Source: Styela clava (Eukaryota; Chordata; Ascidiacea; Stolidobranchia; Styelidae). Taken from it: a DNA stretch of 64,000 bases. The stretch lies in assembly GCF_964204865.1 (NCBI RefSeq), contig NC_135257.1, forward strand, positions 13,228,151 through 13,292,150. The letters run 5' to 3'. Made by a program: the position numbers and the translations under genes. The notes beneath the pieces were generated by a model. It ran no database searches. It saw only the letters and a list, made by a program, of their open reading frames with translations, and had not been told where the DNA came from. Positions 1 to 12,800 of the stretch are shown piece by piece; position 1 is the stretch's first letter, and the number at the start of each line of letters is the position of its first letter.

Positions 1-22
1 GGTAGGAAACTACACGAGACCC
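1..22. mobile_element. Right end of a family-B hAT-like MITE, cut by the window edge
   Basis: The first 22 bases match the right terminus of the elements at 51020-51472, 51495-51964 and about 22915-23227 (pattern GGTA-GAAACTACACGAGACC). Only the terminal inverted repeat lies inside the window. Family membership rests on terminus similarity seen by eye. Confidence 0.55.
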
Positions 23-737
23 AAATTGGGGAAATATTTCAATGATTTCAGGACTTGATAATAAATGCTGATCTGAATAAGCTTTTGTTAATTTCTATAT
101 CTATGGGTAATATTGTGATTTACGATAGTGTCAGTTTCTATTCAGAATGATTCTTAATTCTCTTGGGCTTGTTGTCATTAGGCCTTTAATTCTAATCATA
201 ATAATCAGTTAAATCTATTATTAAAATTTTCATCCAAATGTAGCCTATCTATAAATGTGAAACCTGAAATGAAATAAGGAAACCTGAGCTTTCCTTATTG
301 TGAAATCTAATCTTTCTTTCACTCCAAACACTAGTATTTGTACTTATTTTGTAGTTTCGTGCTAAAAGTTATAATTTCCAAACATACTTCATTATGTTTT
401 CCAAACATTAAATAATAACTCAGTTTGAATGATATATATAAGAATTTGATTAAAAAAAATGACTCCTTTTTCAAAATGTATTTCTTTTTCCACTGCAGTA
501 TTATAAAGTGCAAATTCTGATTAATATTCAAATATTACCGGTAAGTAATTTGACTGACTTTTTTCATAGCCCTGGTTTTGCATACTGCTATCTCTAATTG
601 CTTGTTTTCAATTCTATGCTAGTTTATTATTCTCATTTGTTTACGAAAAGTTATTAGTCTGTACATATCAAACCCCAACACTACATTTTTGAAGTTAATA
701 ATTAATTTTCCAACTGATTTAGAAATTAGTTACAACA
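23..737 (+). promoter_or_regulatory. Upstream region and probable 5'UTR intron of DNAAF2
   Basis: This stretch holds no convincing coding sequence. A good donor (GTAAGT) begins at 541 and an acceptor (ATTTAG) ends at 722, 16 bases before the DNAAF2 start codon, so a short leader exon ending at 540 and an intron of about 180 bases are likely. No TATA box is clear. The acceptor could instead receive a trans-spliced leader if the organism uses one; the sequence alone cannot decide. Confidence 0.4.
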
Positions 738-3278
738 ATGGAGCAAAAATTTGGTGACAAGTTAGGCTCGTTAGATTTAACTGATGATGAGATCAAGAGA
801 CTTGGTGAATGCATGAAAGATGATAAGTTTATGGATCTTCTCCGCGATTATACAATGGCAATTAGTGATCCAGAAAACAAAAAGAAGTATGAAGAAGAAA
901 TAGCAATGCTTGAAATAGAAAGAGGAAACGATGTCAAGTTTATCCATCCTTGTCCTGGTCATGTACTGAAAACAAGCAGAAATGGAGAAGATAAATGCTT
1001 TATCAATATATGTTCAAGTCCAAAAGTCGGGAAACCAGTCAGTAAAGCAACAGTTCAAGGTGCTACTCGTGGCATGCAATGGTCTATTCCTCACAGTCTA
1101 TCACAACCAAGAGAAGACAAGGATAAAGCGGGAGGGAATTGTTTTGTGTATGATGTTGTCTTTCATCCTGATACTTATCATATGTCGGAGAAAAATACAA
1201 GATTCCGTAAAATGATTCATGACATGGCGCTTGATGCGGTTGAACGTCTTTTCAGTGTGACGTTGGACAAAATTAATGTCAAAAAGCCAAAAATGAAGTT
1301 CAAAGGACTACCTCAAGCTTCAATAATAAGAACTCCGAGGGAGGATACAAGAGAGCTTGATGCCAAGATTGATGACCCAGATGATCCTCTTAAAGTTCCA
1401 TATCCTCCTACGCCAAATGGTCATGCACAAAAAGACACTGGAGCATCTACTAAAGCTAAAGAAAATGCTTCTGAAACTCCAAAAACACAGTCAAATAATA
1501 AATGTGACCACAAATTATTTAGGGAAGGACAATCAGATATTCTTCCTATTGTTTCGAGTGTTGTTGAAATTCAAAAAGAGGAATATGTGGAGCCTAAATA
1601 CACTATCGCACATCGAGGATATTTTGAAATGAGTGATTATTACAATGTCAATGAAAATAAAGTGCATTCTACTCGTCCCCGTGAGATTATTATGAACATA
1701 GAGTTGCCTATGCTGAAAGCAGCTTCTGCTTTGCATCTCGAAATATTTGAGGATAGGATTTTCTTGGAATGTGCCAAACCAGTCAAATATAAATTGAGCT
1801 TGAACCTTCCCTATGGAGTGGATGACAGCAAAGGTCATGCCAGATTTGATAAAAGCAAGCGACGTTTAACAATCACACTTGAAGTTCTTCCACCAAAAAG
1901 ATTGCAACTTCCGGCAATAGTTTCACAGGATGAAAATGCTTGCGGTTCTTGTTTCCAGAAAGAAGGGGAAAGCAAATCTGAACCAAAGAAAGAACAAAAT
2001 GAAGACCCTTCTGAAAATGATTTGCTACCATCTGACCATCCAAGTGGTCTAGTTCATGGACGTACACAATGTAGGCATCAAAATCATGGGGAGCTGTGGG
2101 ATGTTAAATATGAAAATGACTGGAACAAAGAGACTGACCTGGGAATGCTTTCTAACCCTTCACCATTCTTAGTTGAAAAATTATTAAATTATGAAATGGG
2201 AAAAAAGAAACCAAAATATGTGAAAGTACGTCCACAAATTTTTTATCACCAAGATGAAGCTTATGTAACCATAATTGTGAATATTAAACTTATCGATTCA
2301 AAGAAATTGTGGTACGTTTTGCAACACAATTGCCTTCAGTTTTCCTGCATGACAGACACCGATGAATTCAGCCCAGATTCAACTCGTAACATATATCAGT
2401 TCATGCTAAGTTTCAACGAAAATGATTTTGTCGACCCAAGACGATCTCGAGTAGATATTTCTTCTGAAAATGCAGTATTTTTACTCAGAAAGCATCTCAT
2501 TAGTTGGCATGAATGGCAGACAGTGAAAATGGGATTTGATTCTACTATGTTAAAAACAATCTCATTTGCAACTGAACAAAATATTAACGACCTCATTACA
2601 TCAGTTGAATCTCAAGTACAGAAGAACCGAACCCGAGAGTTTGAGTGTGAAAATATTTCTGATGGACAGAATTCAGAGCTACTTGCGTTGAAATTACTCC
2701 CTAAAGAGATTACCGATGAAGAGCGATTGCCCGGAGCAGAAGACGTGGTCGACGAACAGAATGTAGGTCACTTACCTGGACTTGAACCCGATCTCGTAGA
2801 GGCTCGTAAAGATAGAGATGAAAAAAAGAAACGCTCAATAAGGATCGATCATGAAAGAGTTATGTCAAAGACTTTAAACCTTGCCGGAAGCCATTTTGAA
2901 GTAGAAACGGATGAAGATGATGATTCTGATACTTATGAAACGGCTGATTCTTCATCTGAAGAGGAGAAGATACTTCGTTTTCGGAGAACTCGGAATGATT
3001 CTACTAGTCATGAGAATGCAACTCGAAAAAAAGACTCTCAAAGCAAAGAAAAAGTGGAAGAGGAGAAAGATGAATGCTTTGAGGAGGTGTTGGCAAAAAT
3101 CAATGCAAACGCTTTTCAGAAACTCAATAAAATGCAAGAAGATGCCAGAAAAAGAAATGAAACTATAATTTTCCGTGAATTTAAGAGAGGAGGTGGGGAG
3201 GAAAAAAAGACATTTACAAATCACTCTACTCGAACTAGAATTCGTCTCAATAATGAAATGCTGTTTGAAACTGATTAA
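738..3278 (+). CDS. DNAAF2: Dynein axonemal assembly factor 2 (kintoun), intronless
   Basis: An 846-residue protein in one exon, close to the usual kintoun length of about 840. Kintoun is a cytoplasmic co-chaperone factor that pre-assembles outer and inner dynein arms before import into cilia. The N-terminal region (residues about 10-60) has the helical segment typical of the family, followed by a PIH1 domain (about 65-210; HPCPGHVLKTS near residue 70 and FINICSSPKVGKP near 98). Residues about 287-385 look like the CS/p23-like domain, containing IELPMLKAAS and an L-NLPYGVD motif. The tail is charged and probably disordered, with an acidic stretch near 718-740. The ATG at 738 gives the conserved N-terminus. 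A leader exon probably precedes it. The uninterrupted CDS differs from vertebrate DNAAF2, which has introns. Identity is from recognised family sequence, not a search. Confidence 0.93.
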   Translation: MEQKFGDKLGSLDLTDDEIKRLGECMKDDKFMDLLRDYTMAISDPENKKKYEEEIAMLEIERGNDVKFIHPCPGHVLKTSRNGEDKCFINICSSPKVGKPVSKATVQGATRGMQWSIPHSLSQPREDKDKAGGNCFVYDVVFHPDTYHMSEKNTRFRKMIHDMALDAVERLFSVTLDKINVKKPKMKFKGLPQASIIRTPREDTRELDAKIDDPDDPLKVPYPPTPNGHAQKDTGASTKAKENASETPKTQSNNKCDHKLFREGQSDILPIVSSVVEIQKEEYVEPKYTIAHRGYFEMSDYYNVNENKVHSTRPREIIMNIELPMLKAASALHLEIFEDRIFLECAKPVKYKLSLNLPYGVDDSKGHARFDKSKRRLTITLEVLPPKRLQLPAIVSQDENACGSCFQKEGESKSEPKKEQNEDPSENDLLPSDHPSGLVHGRTQCRHQNHGELWDVKYENDWNKETDLGMLSNPSPFLVEKLLNYEMGKKKPKYVKVRPQIFYHQDEAYVTIIVNIKLIDSKKLWYVLQHNCLQFSCMTDTDEFSPDSTRNIYQFMLSFNENDFVDPRRSRVDISSENAVFLLRKHLISWHEWQTVKMGFDSTMLKTISFATEQNINDLITSVESQVQKNRTREFECENISDGQNSELLALKLLPKEITDEERLPGAEDVVDEQNVGHLPGLEPDLVEARKDRDEKKKRSIRIDHERVMSKTLNLAGSHFEVETDEDDDSDTYETADSSSEEEKILRFRRTRNDSTSHENATRKKDSQSKEKVEEEKDECFEEVLAKINANAFQKLNKMQEDARKRNETIIFREFKRGGGEEKKTFTNHSTRTRIRLNNEMLFETD

Positions 3279-3886
3279 TTTGTGTTTATTTTTGTGGCTT
3301 TTTTGGTGCCTGTTAATAATACAAGTAGTGTGATTTATTACTTGTTGTGGAATTTGTCATGTCTGAAATTGTTAATGTAGAAAAACAACATTTGCATATG
3401 ATCACAGTTCGCTGTTGAATTTTATAATCATCATTTTGAATGATAAACAATCTGGCTTTGCTCATCTTTGGATCTTACCTGATTGAATTTGTGTCTATAT
3501 ATTTCTGTTGTGCATCAACAAATTGTCTTGTTTGCATTTTTGCTAACATTAATTTTGAATTTGTATAAATGCAAGTGTTCTATTAGCATTTCAAAAATGT
3601 AGTTGAAAGATAATGAAATGTAACCTGTTCAAGTCTGTTTATAATTCAACTTCTTTGTGTGATATTTTCTTCTTGCCTTTTGCTCATAATCTATAAGCTT
3701 AGGTGGGAATTTTGGTTTATTGGTTTCGACTATATAGTAGTTATTTGAACCTGTGTACACTGTATTTCTATTTATTTTTAGGAAGTAATAGTTACTTAAA
3801 ATGCAGTCATTTAGTTAGTTATTCATAAGGCATAAGAATTGATGAATGATGTTTTCACTGTAAAGTAATCTTCTACATCTGGTCTG
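3279..3886. other. DNAAF2 3'UTR and PPM1E/F upstream region
   Basis: About 600 bases between the DNAAF2 stop and the next start codon, both genes reading rightwards. The sequence is AT-rich with no ORF worth calling and no canonical AATAAA that I can place confidently. The short gap suggests that the PPM1E/F promoter lies here. Confidence 0.5.
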
Positions 3887-6800
3887 ATGGCCACATACGA
3901 TAACACAGTGCAAGGTTTCAAACTATTCTTAGAGGATTACACAAAGACAGATTGTCCTACTGATGAAACACCTTTGCCTTTTCGTCCTCAATCATTTATC
4001 CTGACTGAAGATGAAATTAAAGGGGATGTGTTGGATTCATGTCTGAATGTATTAGACACTGCGTAAGTTTATTCAATTCTATTCTCTTAATTCTGCACCT
4101 CCGGTTGAAACAATTACTGTATATTTTTAGGTTCATATTTCAAACGTTGAATAGACCTATGTTGGTATTTGCTGACATTTCTAATGTCTATACAGACAGT
4201 CTTTTTCAGGGTAATTCTAAAGAGCAGTTAATATATAGTATATATTTCACACATGAAACAAATATTATTGTCGTCTATTTGAAAATTGGTTGGGATCAAA
4301 GAGGGAAACATTTTTTTAATTCTCGAATTAAATCTTATCAAAATATTGTGTTGGCATAGCAGAAAGATATTTTGTTTATTAGCCATAGAATGGGTTTCTT
4401 TATTAGTATGATAGGAACTTGTGGTAGTTATTCAAAATTTGTCCCAACCTATGTAATTCAATACATATACGATTGATGGTGTTGAAATTTTTAATAATTT
4501 GAATATTCTCAAATCCTGTACGTATTATTTGCAATATACAAAAAAGTTATTCGTATTAAATTATTCTGTAACCTCTACATTTGATAAATTGATTGGTTGA
4601 CTTGTTTCAATGAATGTGTGTTACTGAAGTTTATATATTCGCCTTTATATTTGTGTTGAATACGGTACTTTTATTTAGTCTAATTCATAATGTATGTTAT
4701 TATCATTTTCTATTATAGGTAATTTAATAATTGAAAAAGTAGTCTGTTTGTCTTGTCAAAGGGTGGAAATTGGCTATTACAAAACTATGACATATTTATA
4801 ATTTTCCCCCCTATTTGTTATGAACTGAAAGAATTTATGAACTTCACTACAGATCGGTCGTTGCCAATAACTCTAGGTTAATCTTTAACCAAATCTGGCA
4901 GTAACAGCGCGATGAAGTGATGCTTGTACACAATAGCTTTTGTTTGATAATATCATTCATATCCAAATAAAAGCAGATTTCAATGGTTTCATTTTTATAT
5001 ATTGTTCTTGTACATTTATCCACCAATATAAAACATCCGCACCTTGAAGGATATTTACCGACAGACAAGAAAAGTTTGTTTTTGAATGTTTGCACTGAAA
5101 ATAAAGAAATTTTAATTATGGTAATAAATCTAAATGTATTATGTTTGTTTTTGCAATAAAATAGAGTGTTGGCTGTTGCCACACAAACTTTCTTTGAACA
5201 TCGTCTGAGTAAATAATGGAAAATTGAGTTTTCCTAATCTTATTATTATATTTCTAAAATTCCTACAGTCTTCAAATTCATCAAATAGTTTAGAAATTAT
5301 TTTACCAACGCATATTACATTACAATTGTTATACCAAAGTTTAATATCGAGACATCATATAGGTGACCCCCAAAAAATAAACCTATATTTTTCGAAAATG
5401 AAAAAAATTTATTTAACAAATAAAACTTCTTTTTGTATTGTATTATGTTGTTTGTATTATGATTGTACCTAAAAGTTTCAGTAATTTTAGACGCTTTGCA
5501 CAAAACGATTTCAACTCAGCGAGAAATGTGAAATTTACCTTGCAAAGAATATCAGTTTTGGTGAACTAATACTATGATATTGAAGTGTATTAAATTGGAT
5601 TGGGCCATCTACCTGTGATATAGTACATATCTATTACTCTAGTCTCTTAAAATCTCTCCTGGTTCCACTTTAAAATTATTTTGATAGGTAATTGCTAAAG
5701 GGGAATAATACAATATCATGAAGTCCGTATGATCCACATTTTTGTGGAGAAGTACCTTATATTTTTTGCCATAAAATCGCAATTTCTGGAATTTCAATTA
5801 CTATTTTTCCATCAAAAGTATAATTCAAAATGCTTGAAATTCAAGTTGAATAGGCCTATAATTTATGTTTCTGGTAATATGATGAAAAATACAATTTCTG
5901 CCAGTCAATTTTTCAGGAATTTGATATTCCTCTTACGAAAAAATTATCACCATTCTTACACATCCATTTTCTCATGATGATTAATGTATAATGCATGTTG
6001 TGTTTGACAGTACAAATATTCTTTCAGACAATGTCCAGAGTTCCTCAAGTATTCCATCGCAAATGAAGTCGGAAACCACGTCATAGCTGGCGGTCTAGAA
6101 CAATACAAAAAAGAAATTCAGAATGTAGATTTCGAAACACCATGCACTTGTGAGCATTAAATTGTATTGTCCAAATTCATTTCCTCCATATAGCATTGTT
6201 TAAGGTACTTCGAAGTATGTGAACCAAGATGGCGGACACTGAAACGTAGTATGTGTACCTGGTTAGGGTTAGGCCATAATTTCAGGTACAAATACTACGG
6301 GAGTCACTTGGCTAGTCCCCGAACTTGTAATAGAACCAAAATAAGGAAAATTGGAATAAACTTATGGCCTAACCCTAACCTGGTACACATACTACATTTC
6401 AGTGTCCGCCATCTTGGTTCACATACTTTGGGAGTATCTTAAATAAGGTATGTTTTTAGTGCATGGTAGTTAATAATTTTGTTTTCGTTCCCAGATTATT
6501 CAGCAATAGCAATTGCCAAAGTATCTGTCATTGAAGTTCATCACTTATGCGAAAAATGGAAAAATGATTTTCCCGGTTTTAAAATTCCAGTGTTACCCAC
6601 TTATTCTGTGTGCGGGATTAAAAATACTCGACGGAAAATGGAAGACAGGCACACTGTGATCACTGACCTCAATGCATTACTTGATATAAAAGTAGGTTCA
6701 TTTACATTGTACTTTTTATCCTATTCTATTATATATGGAATATTGGGTTTCTTCTTAGTCCTACCACTGCTACCAGGGATTCCTACGTAGACATTTTGTT

Positions 6801-9800
6801 TTCTACTCTGAAATATATTTTATTTTAATTTGTTTATATTTTTTGCCCTAAAATGAAATGCTGAAATTTTCTGAATTTTTTATTGATTGATAACATTTAC
6901 TACTGGTATTTAGAATTAAAAAAAAAACAGTAATCAGCTAGCAATATTGTAAATCTTGCTAGCTGATTACTATTTTTTTTGCAAATTTTAAACACCAGTA
7001 ATAAATTTTTAGTGATTTATTTCAGATTCAGATCAAATACATATTTACTGAGTTTAAAAAAATATCGATTGTATAAAATTTCCAATGTATTCAATATTCG
7101 ATAATTCAATATTTCTGAAGTTAATTAAAAATGAACAAATACCTATCTTTGAAGACTAATGTAGTATCTCTTGTAATTTTCATACATCGTATTCACAATA
7201 ATTTTGCAATTCAAATATTTAAGGACATGCCACACACACAGTATTATGGGGTATTCGATGGTCATGGTGGATTGGATGCTTCTGTCTATTCTTCAAAATT
7301 TTTGCACTTGAGACTTGCTCAGCATGAATTGTTTAAAACCGATGTACAACAAGCTCTTAAAGATACCATTCTACAGCTCGATAAAGATTATTGCGACAAG
7401 TCACAACGGGATGTAAGTCTTATCTTGTTCAGTGTTAATAAATGTTTGTGTATTATTTCTTGGAAGTTAACAAGTATGATAAAAACACAATTCAATCGAA
7501 AGTTTGTGACATGAAATTTTTTCTTTATATCTATCAATGGGGGCAAATTAAGACAAATGGGATGAATGTTGAATTTTTGATAAAAATTTCATTTGAAAAG
7601 ACGCAGTTTTTTTTTTAAGATGGTTTATTTTTAATCATAATTGCGGCAATATTGATCAAATTATTTCGATAAAAAGTTATAGGAAATTGATGAAAATCAA
7701 AAATGATATTTTCTAATTTATTCAAAACAGCTTTTTCAAGTTTCGGCCTTGTGGATCAAAGCCCTCAAATAGTAGGATATCAGTGATCATTATGTTATAT
7801 ATTGCATTGCCACACATCCAGCAACATTGCTCTCATTTTTCATCTCATGTTTCTGCTAAATCTCAAACATTGCATAAGGATTTTATTCTGTTCTGACAGT
7901 TTGTGGTCACTTTTGACCCACAAGTCATCTCCGGAATGCTTTGAAACACAAATAAATCTTTGTTATTTTAGATTTGTTGGTTCTTGTGCTCAGTCTAATT
8001 TCTTCGAGTGCTTTTAACAATAGTAATATAATATATTTAATGCCCACATTATTAATATTATTAGTATAAAATGATGCTATTAAATATTCCTGACCCGTTA
8101 TCAAAGGAGTTGTCGGATATAATTTCAAATAATTCATAGTATCTTTTGTGATAAATGTGGACATCGTGGCAAAAGCATTACAGCAAACTATGAGGTTAAA
8201 ATCTCGATTTCAAATTCCATGCCCATCACCCAGGATGTAATAAACTGGGTGGACAATGCTAACCCAGAATGATTTCTGACCTTCCAAATTATCGTAGCTC
8301 CTTACCTAGCAGTGGCTGCTTGTACAAAGCCTATTTTAGAGCAAAATGGTAATATAAATCAATAGTGATATAAAATTATACAATGTTATAAAGCATTATA
8401 AAGAATCACTGCACATAATTACCTAATTTGTCTCTGCATTAGTTTTATTAAACCAGTTTTATAAATATATTTACAGAACTTGAGAAGTGGTACTACAGCA
8501 GTTATTGCTGTCATCAGAGAAAATAACCTATATGTTGCTTGGATTGGTGACAGTCAAGCTGTCTTGGTTCGAGATGGTAATCCTGTTCAAGTTAGTCTTT
8601 AATTTACCTTTTTGGTTGCGGATAGGTAAACTATTGACTTTTTTTAAACAATACATTTCGCCTATGTTTGTGTCACTTTGTACATATATAATACAGAGCA
8701 AATTCTTCTTTTTTTATTTATTAAATTGACTCAAATAACAGATGCTTGAATTTGTGTTTATTGTATTGTTCAATACTAATAGGTCACAAATGTTGCAATA
8801 ATATCTCCAGTACATAATTACATGCAATTATGGCATTTAGGTGTTTCACACAGGTTCGTATGAATCCGATCTTGCAATGTCGAGAAAATTAGCAAGCCTT
8901 TACCTATTTTAAGACATTAGGTGACATTGGCTCAGATGCACCAAAGCTAACGACTGGCGTTATATTTGAAAGTTCGAATGTTTTATATAAGATCCATGTA
9001 AAGAGTGTCATGTTATTGTTTGTGTCATTGTTCTTATCATGTAATTTGATGTTAAGTTCAGTTATTGTTATCTGTACTCCCGAAGTATGTGTACCAGGTT
9101 AGGGTTAGGCCATAATTTCAGGTACAAATACTACGGGAGACACTTGCTAGTCCTCGAACTCGTAATAGAACTAAAATAAGGAAAATTGGAATAAAATTAT
9201 GGCCTAACCCTAACCTGGTACACATACTACGTTCCGGTGTCCACCATGTTTGACAAACCATGTTAACTTTAGCAGTTTTTATCATGGCTTACTGTAAAAC
9301 AGGTCCATAGGCATCGCTCTATGCTTTTGCTATAAAAAATGTAGGTGCTTATTGTGACATCACTGTTGGGTTTTAGCTTATTTCACTCAATACCACCACA
9401 TGACCAAACTCAAAAATCCAGTGAAAGGAGCTTTAAAGTTTCATGAAAAATGTATATATATATATCGACATGGGGTCACACTGGACACTTGAAAGTTGTC
9501 TTTGGGGTCATCCTGTAAAAAGCTTGGTTTAGTTCATATATTTCGTGTACATGTTCTGTGTGTAATATTCTTCCTGAACTCTCTTCCAACGCATTAATTT
9601 TCATAGTTGATGGAACCACACAAGCCTGACAGAGAAGATGAAAAGCATAGAATAGAAGAATTAGGTGGATGTGTTATTTGGTTTGGTGCTTGGAGAGTCA
9701 ATGGCACATTATCAGTCTCAAGAGCGATAGGTGAGTGTTTTAACCAGAGATGTCTAAACTGGATAGAATATTCGAATCAATTCTAAAAATATTGTATTAT

Positions 9801-12800
9801 ATGTTTTGTATTTCTGATTTTGAAAATATTTTAGGATATTTTATTTGGAAAATAATCATTTTGGGAAATTGAAGTTTTACCTAACCAAATTTCTGAAAAC
9901 TGTAAAAGATATAGAAAACCAAATGTTCGATTGTACCAAAAAGTTTCAGTAATCTATGACGCTCTGCACTAACGTCATATAGAAGTCTAGATACCTGGGT
10001 CTGTTTGTGGGGGCATGGGGGTCATCCCGTACTTGGATTATTTTATTTTTTTTATACCTTGGATTTTGGTCATGAAATAATTAATTTTTTCATTGATTGA
10101 AGAATTTGGTAGAGCAATTGTATTTTTATTTTCAAGTAACTAACTTTTATAATATGATCTGTATTTTATTTCTCTACCAGGAGATGCTGATTACAAACCT
10201 TTTGTATGTGGGGATGCTGACACAACTATGAAAGAATTTAACAATACAGAAGATTATCTTTGTCTTGCTTGTGATGGTTTCTGGGATGTTTTTGATGGCG
10301 AACAGCTTTCTAAGTTGGTGAGATATAGTTGCTTTTAAAGAGGTGGAAGTTCTCAGAGTCAAGTTCTGATTTTTGTTGGGCAACCAAACCCAAAGTCAGA
10401 TGTATGAGACTATTATACATTTTTCTTGAATACACAGTTCCAGTGGCTTTGCATGTAAATTTGTAATGCGTATTCACAATATATATATAAATTTCTCATT
10501 TTCAACCTTTTGCGTTAAGTCTTTTGGTTTGAAATTGGAAAATGTGGATGTATATAGACCAGTGTTTCCCAACCTTTTTTCGTCGCGGACTCCTTTCTCA
10601 CCAGGGAAAATCTTTGTGGACTCGATGTGCGTTCATTTTGTAACCGAACTCTGTGCGAAGAAGCAATGAAATCAAAAACAACAGAATTTTAACGAAGTAG
10701 GTTTATTATCCACATTCACCAATTTTTTTAATGGGAAGTGGGAACCATAGCGAGACAAACTTAAAATATATTATGCGATCACTGAGGACAATTTGCTGAG
10801 GAAAATTATAGGAAGGAATTTGAACCTAAAATTTTCAAACAAATTCATTCTGATTATTATCTTTCATGCCGGCTTTGATTGTCCTTCGTAAAATTAAAAA
10901 TTAACAATATCTTTATTTCTATCGAGTCTATGTTATTTTTGCTTCAAAACAAAACCTCTGGAATGTTTTCACTGTGTATTCGTTGAAATCTGATAGAATT
11001 CACCTAATGGTACTTCATATTCAAATTAATATATCCGTTCGAAAATATTTGAAATTTACTTTTTGTTATTTGTATTGGTGATTCGAATTTTACCAAATGG
11101 CCCACTAGAAAAATGTGAAACTCACATGATATGGGTGCACAATAAGATCATTTAAAAATTGGAGCAACGATGTTACAGGAAACAAATGATAAAAAAAAAA
11201 TTTCAACGTAAGTGAAAGGTTCGTGTAGATTTGTGTTTTTGTCAGAAAACGGCAAGTGCCTTATGCAATCCAATTGTTTGATTCAGCGAGGCGCGATTGA
11301 CGCGCTGTGTCCAAGTCACATGTTACTAGGTATTCTAATAGGTTGCTGTTCAAACATTTTGCCCGACCCTTACTCAGTAATCGGTAATTATTGACTCGAT
11401 TAATTTTATGTGAATAAACTTGCCTTTTATGTTCTATGTAAATACTAATGTAAATCGTAACTTGGCTGGTACTTAAGTCTCGTAAGAACGTTTTCGCCCC
11501 GCAGTGAATTTCGTGACACTAAAAAGGTCAGTGACCTACATGAAATATACTACTACATAACTTTCTAAAACGGTATTGCTCATTGAGAACTCATTCAAAC
11601 GCGGACTCAGGTTGGGAAACACTGATATAGACGATGAGTAAAGATGTTTTATGAAATGTGTTTTCAAAAAAGAAAATGTTAGTGAAAATTTTAAAATCTC
11701 CATCTACAAATCTTTTTATTTTCTGGTTTTTATTTCAATATCTCAGGTATCTGATCATATGAAAGAGACAAACGGAGACAGAAGTACTCTAGCAAGAAAA
11801 CTTTGTACAAAAGCAAAAGAGGCAGGCTCGTCAGACAATATCACTGTACTTATTGTTTTTCTCAGAGATAAGATACCAATTAAGGATGAGTCAGTCAATG
11901 GAAAGGAAAAAGTCACCAACAGAGGTGATTTACTGAAACATATACCATATTTTATGGATGATAGGGTGCACTATCAATAAATTGCTCACTTTGGGTTTTT
12001 ATTCATACATAAGGTACAACAGGTACTGGTTTTAAGTGTAGGGAATAAAGCATTACCTGATTCATACATTAGACATTCGAGAGGGTGATTTTTGAAAAAA
12101 AGGGTATTTATCGTGAACGTTGTGGTCCAAGGCACACAATTTTTGAGAAAAAAAGGTGTTTGGAGCGCACCTTTATGGTTCGTAAATTGTCTGAAATAAA
12201 TGTATTTTTCTTTTATTACAGATGAGGAAAATGTGGAAACAGATGAAAAAAATGGAAACAACCCTAAAATTGAAATTAATAATGGTGATACAGTTGATTT
12301 GCCAAAAAACGAGATTCCACCAGAAGGCAGTGTTATGGTCCAAGGCAGTAGACTTCAACCATCATTGAAAGACAGACCACCTCACAAAATATTTGTCAAT
12401 AAACCCAATGGTCTCAATTTCAAGGTAAAATTTGAATATTTTTTCAAGCAATTATGCAACTGGCCATTCAGTCCAAAAGTATACTGATTTGGTGGTTGGG
12501 TAATTAGATAGAATAGGTTGTCATCAGAGGATGTGTTTCGGGATAAAAAGATGGATCAATCAAAACTTTGTCTTCATGAGAAAAATCAACGTTATATTTT
12601 GGACTTTGATACATAATTATTCAGTTGCATAAATGATCCCTAAAATTTATGGAATAGTTTGTGTATAGCTGTCCCTATAAATATTTTTTTGCAATATTGA
12701 CTTGTAAAGTTCTTGAGTTACCAGGTTTTTTAAATTACACTTTTACTAGTAGTTTCTATTTTTGAATATGCAATGTTTTAGCTCTTTATGCTACGTGTTA

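Noticed and set aside
2911-3224. ORFs in other frames of the DNAAF2 tail
   Set aside because: Shadows of the Lys/Glu-rich coding sequence.
4850-5182. Similarity of TCATTGCCAACAACTCTA at 55800 to TCGTTGCCAATAACTCTA at 4858 as a repeat family
   Set aside because: Only about 18 bases match and the flanks do not extend the match by eye.
6260-6290. TTAGGGTTAGG word as an interstitial telomere
   Set aside because: Only about two units, always inside family A or B elements and always paired with its complement, so it belongs to the MITE arms.
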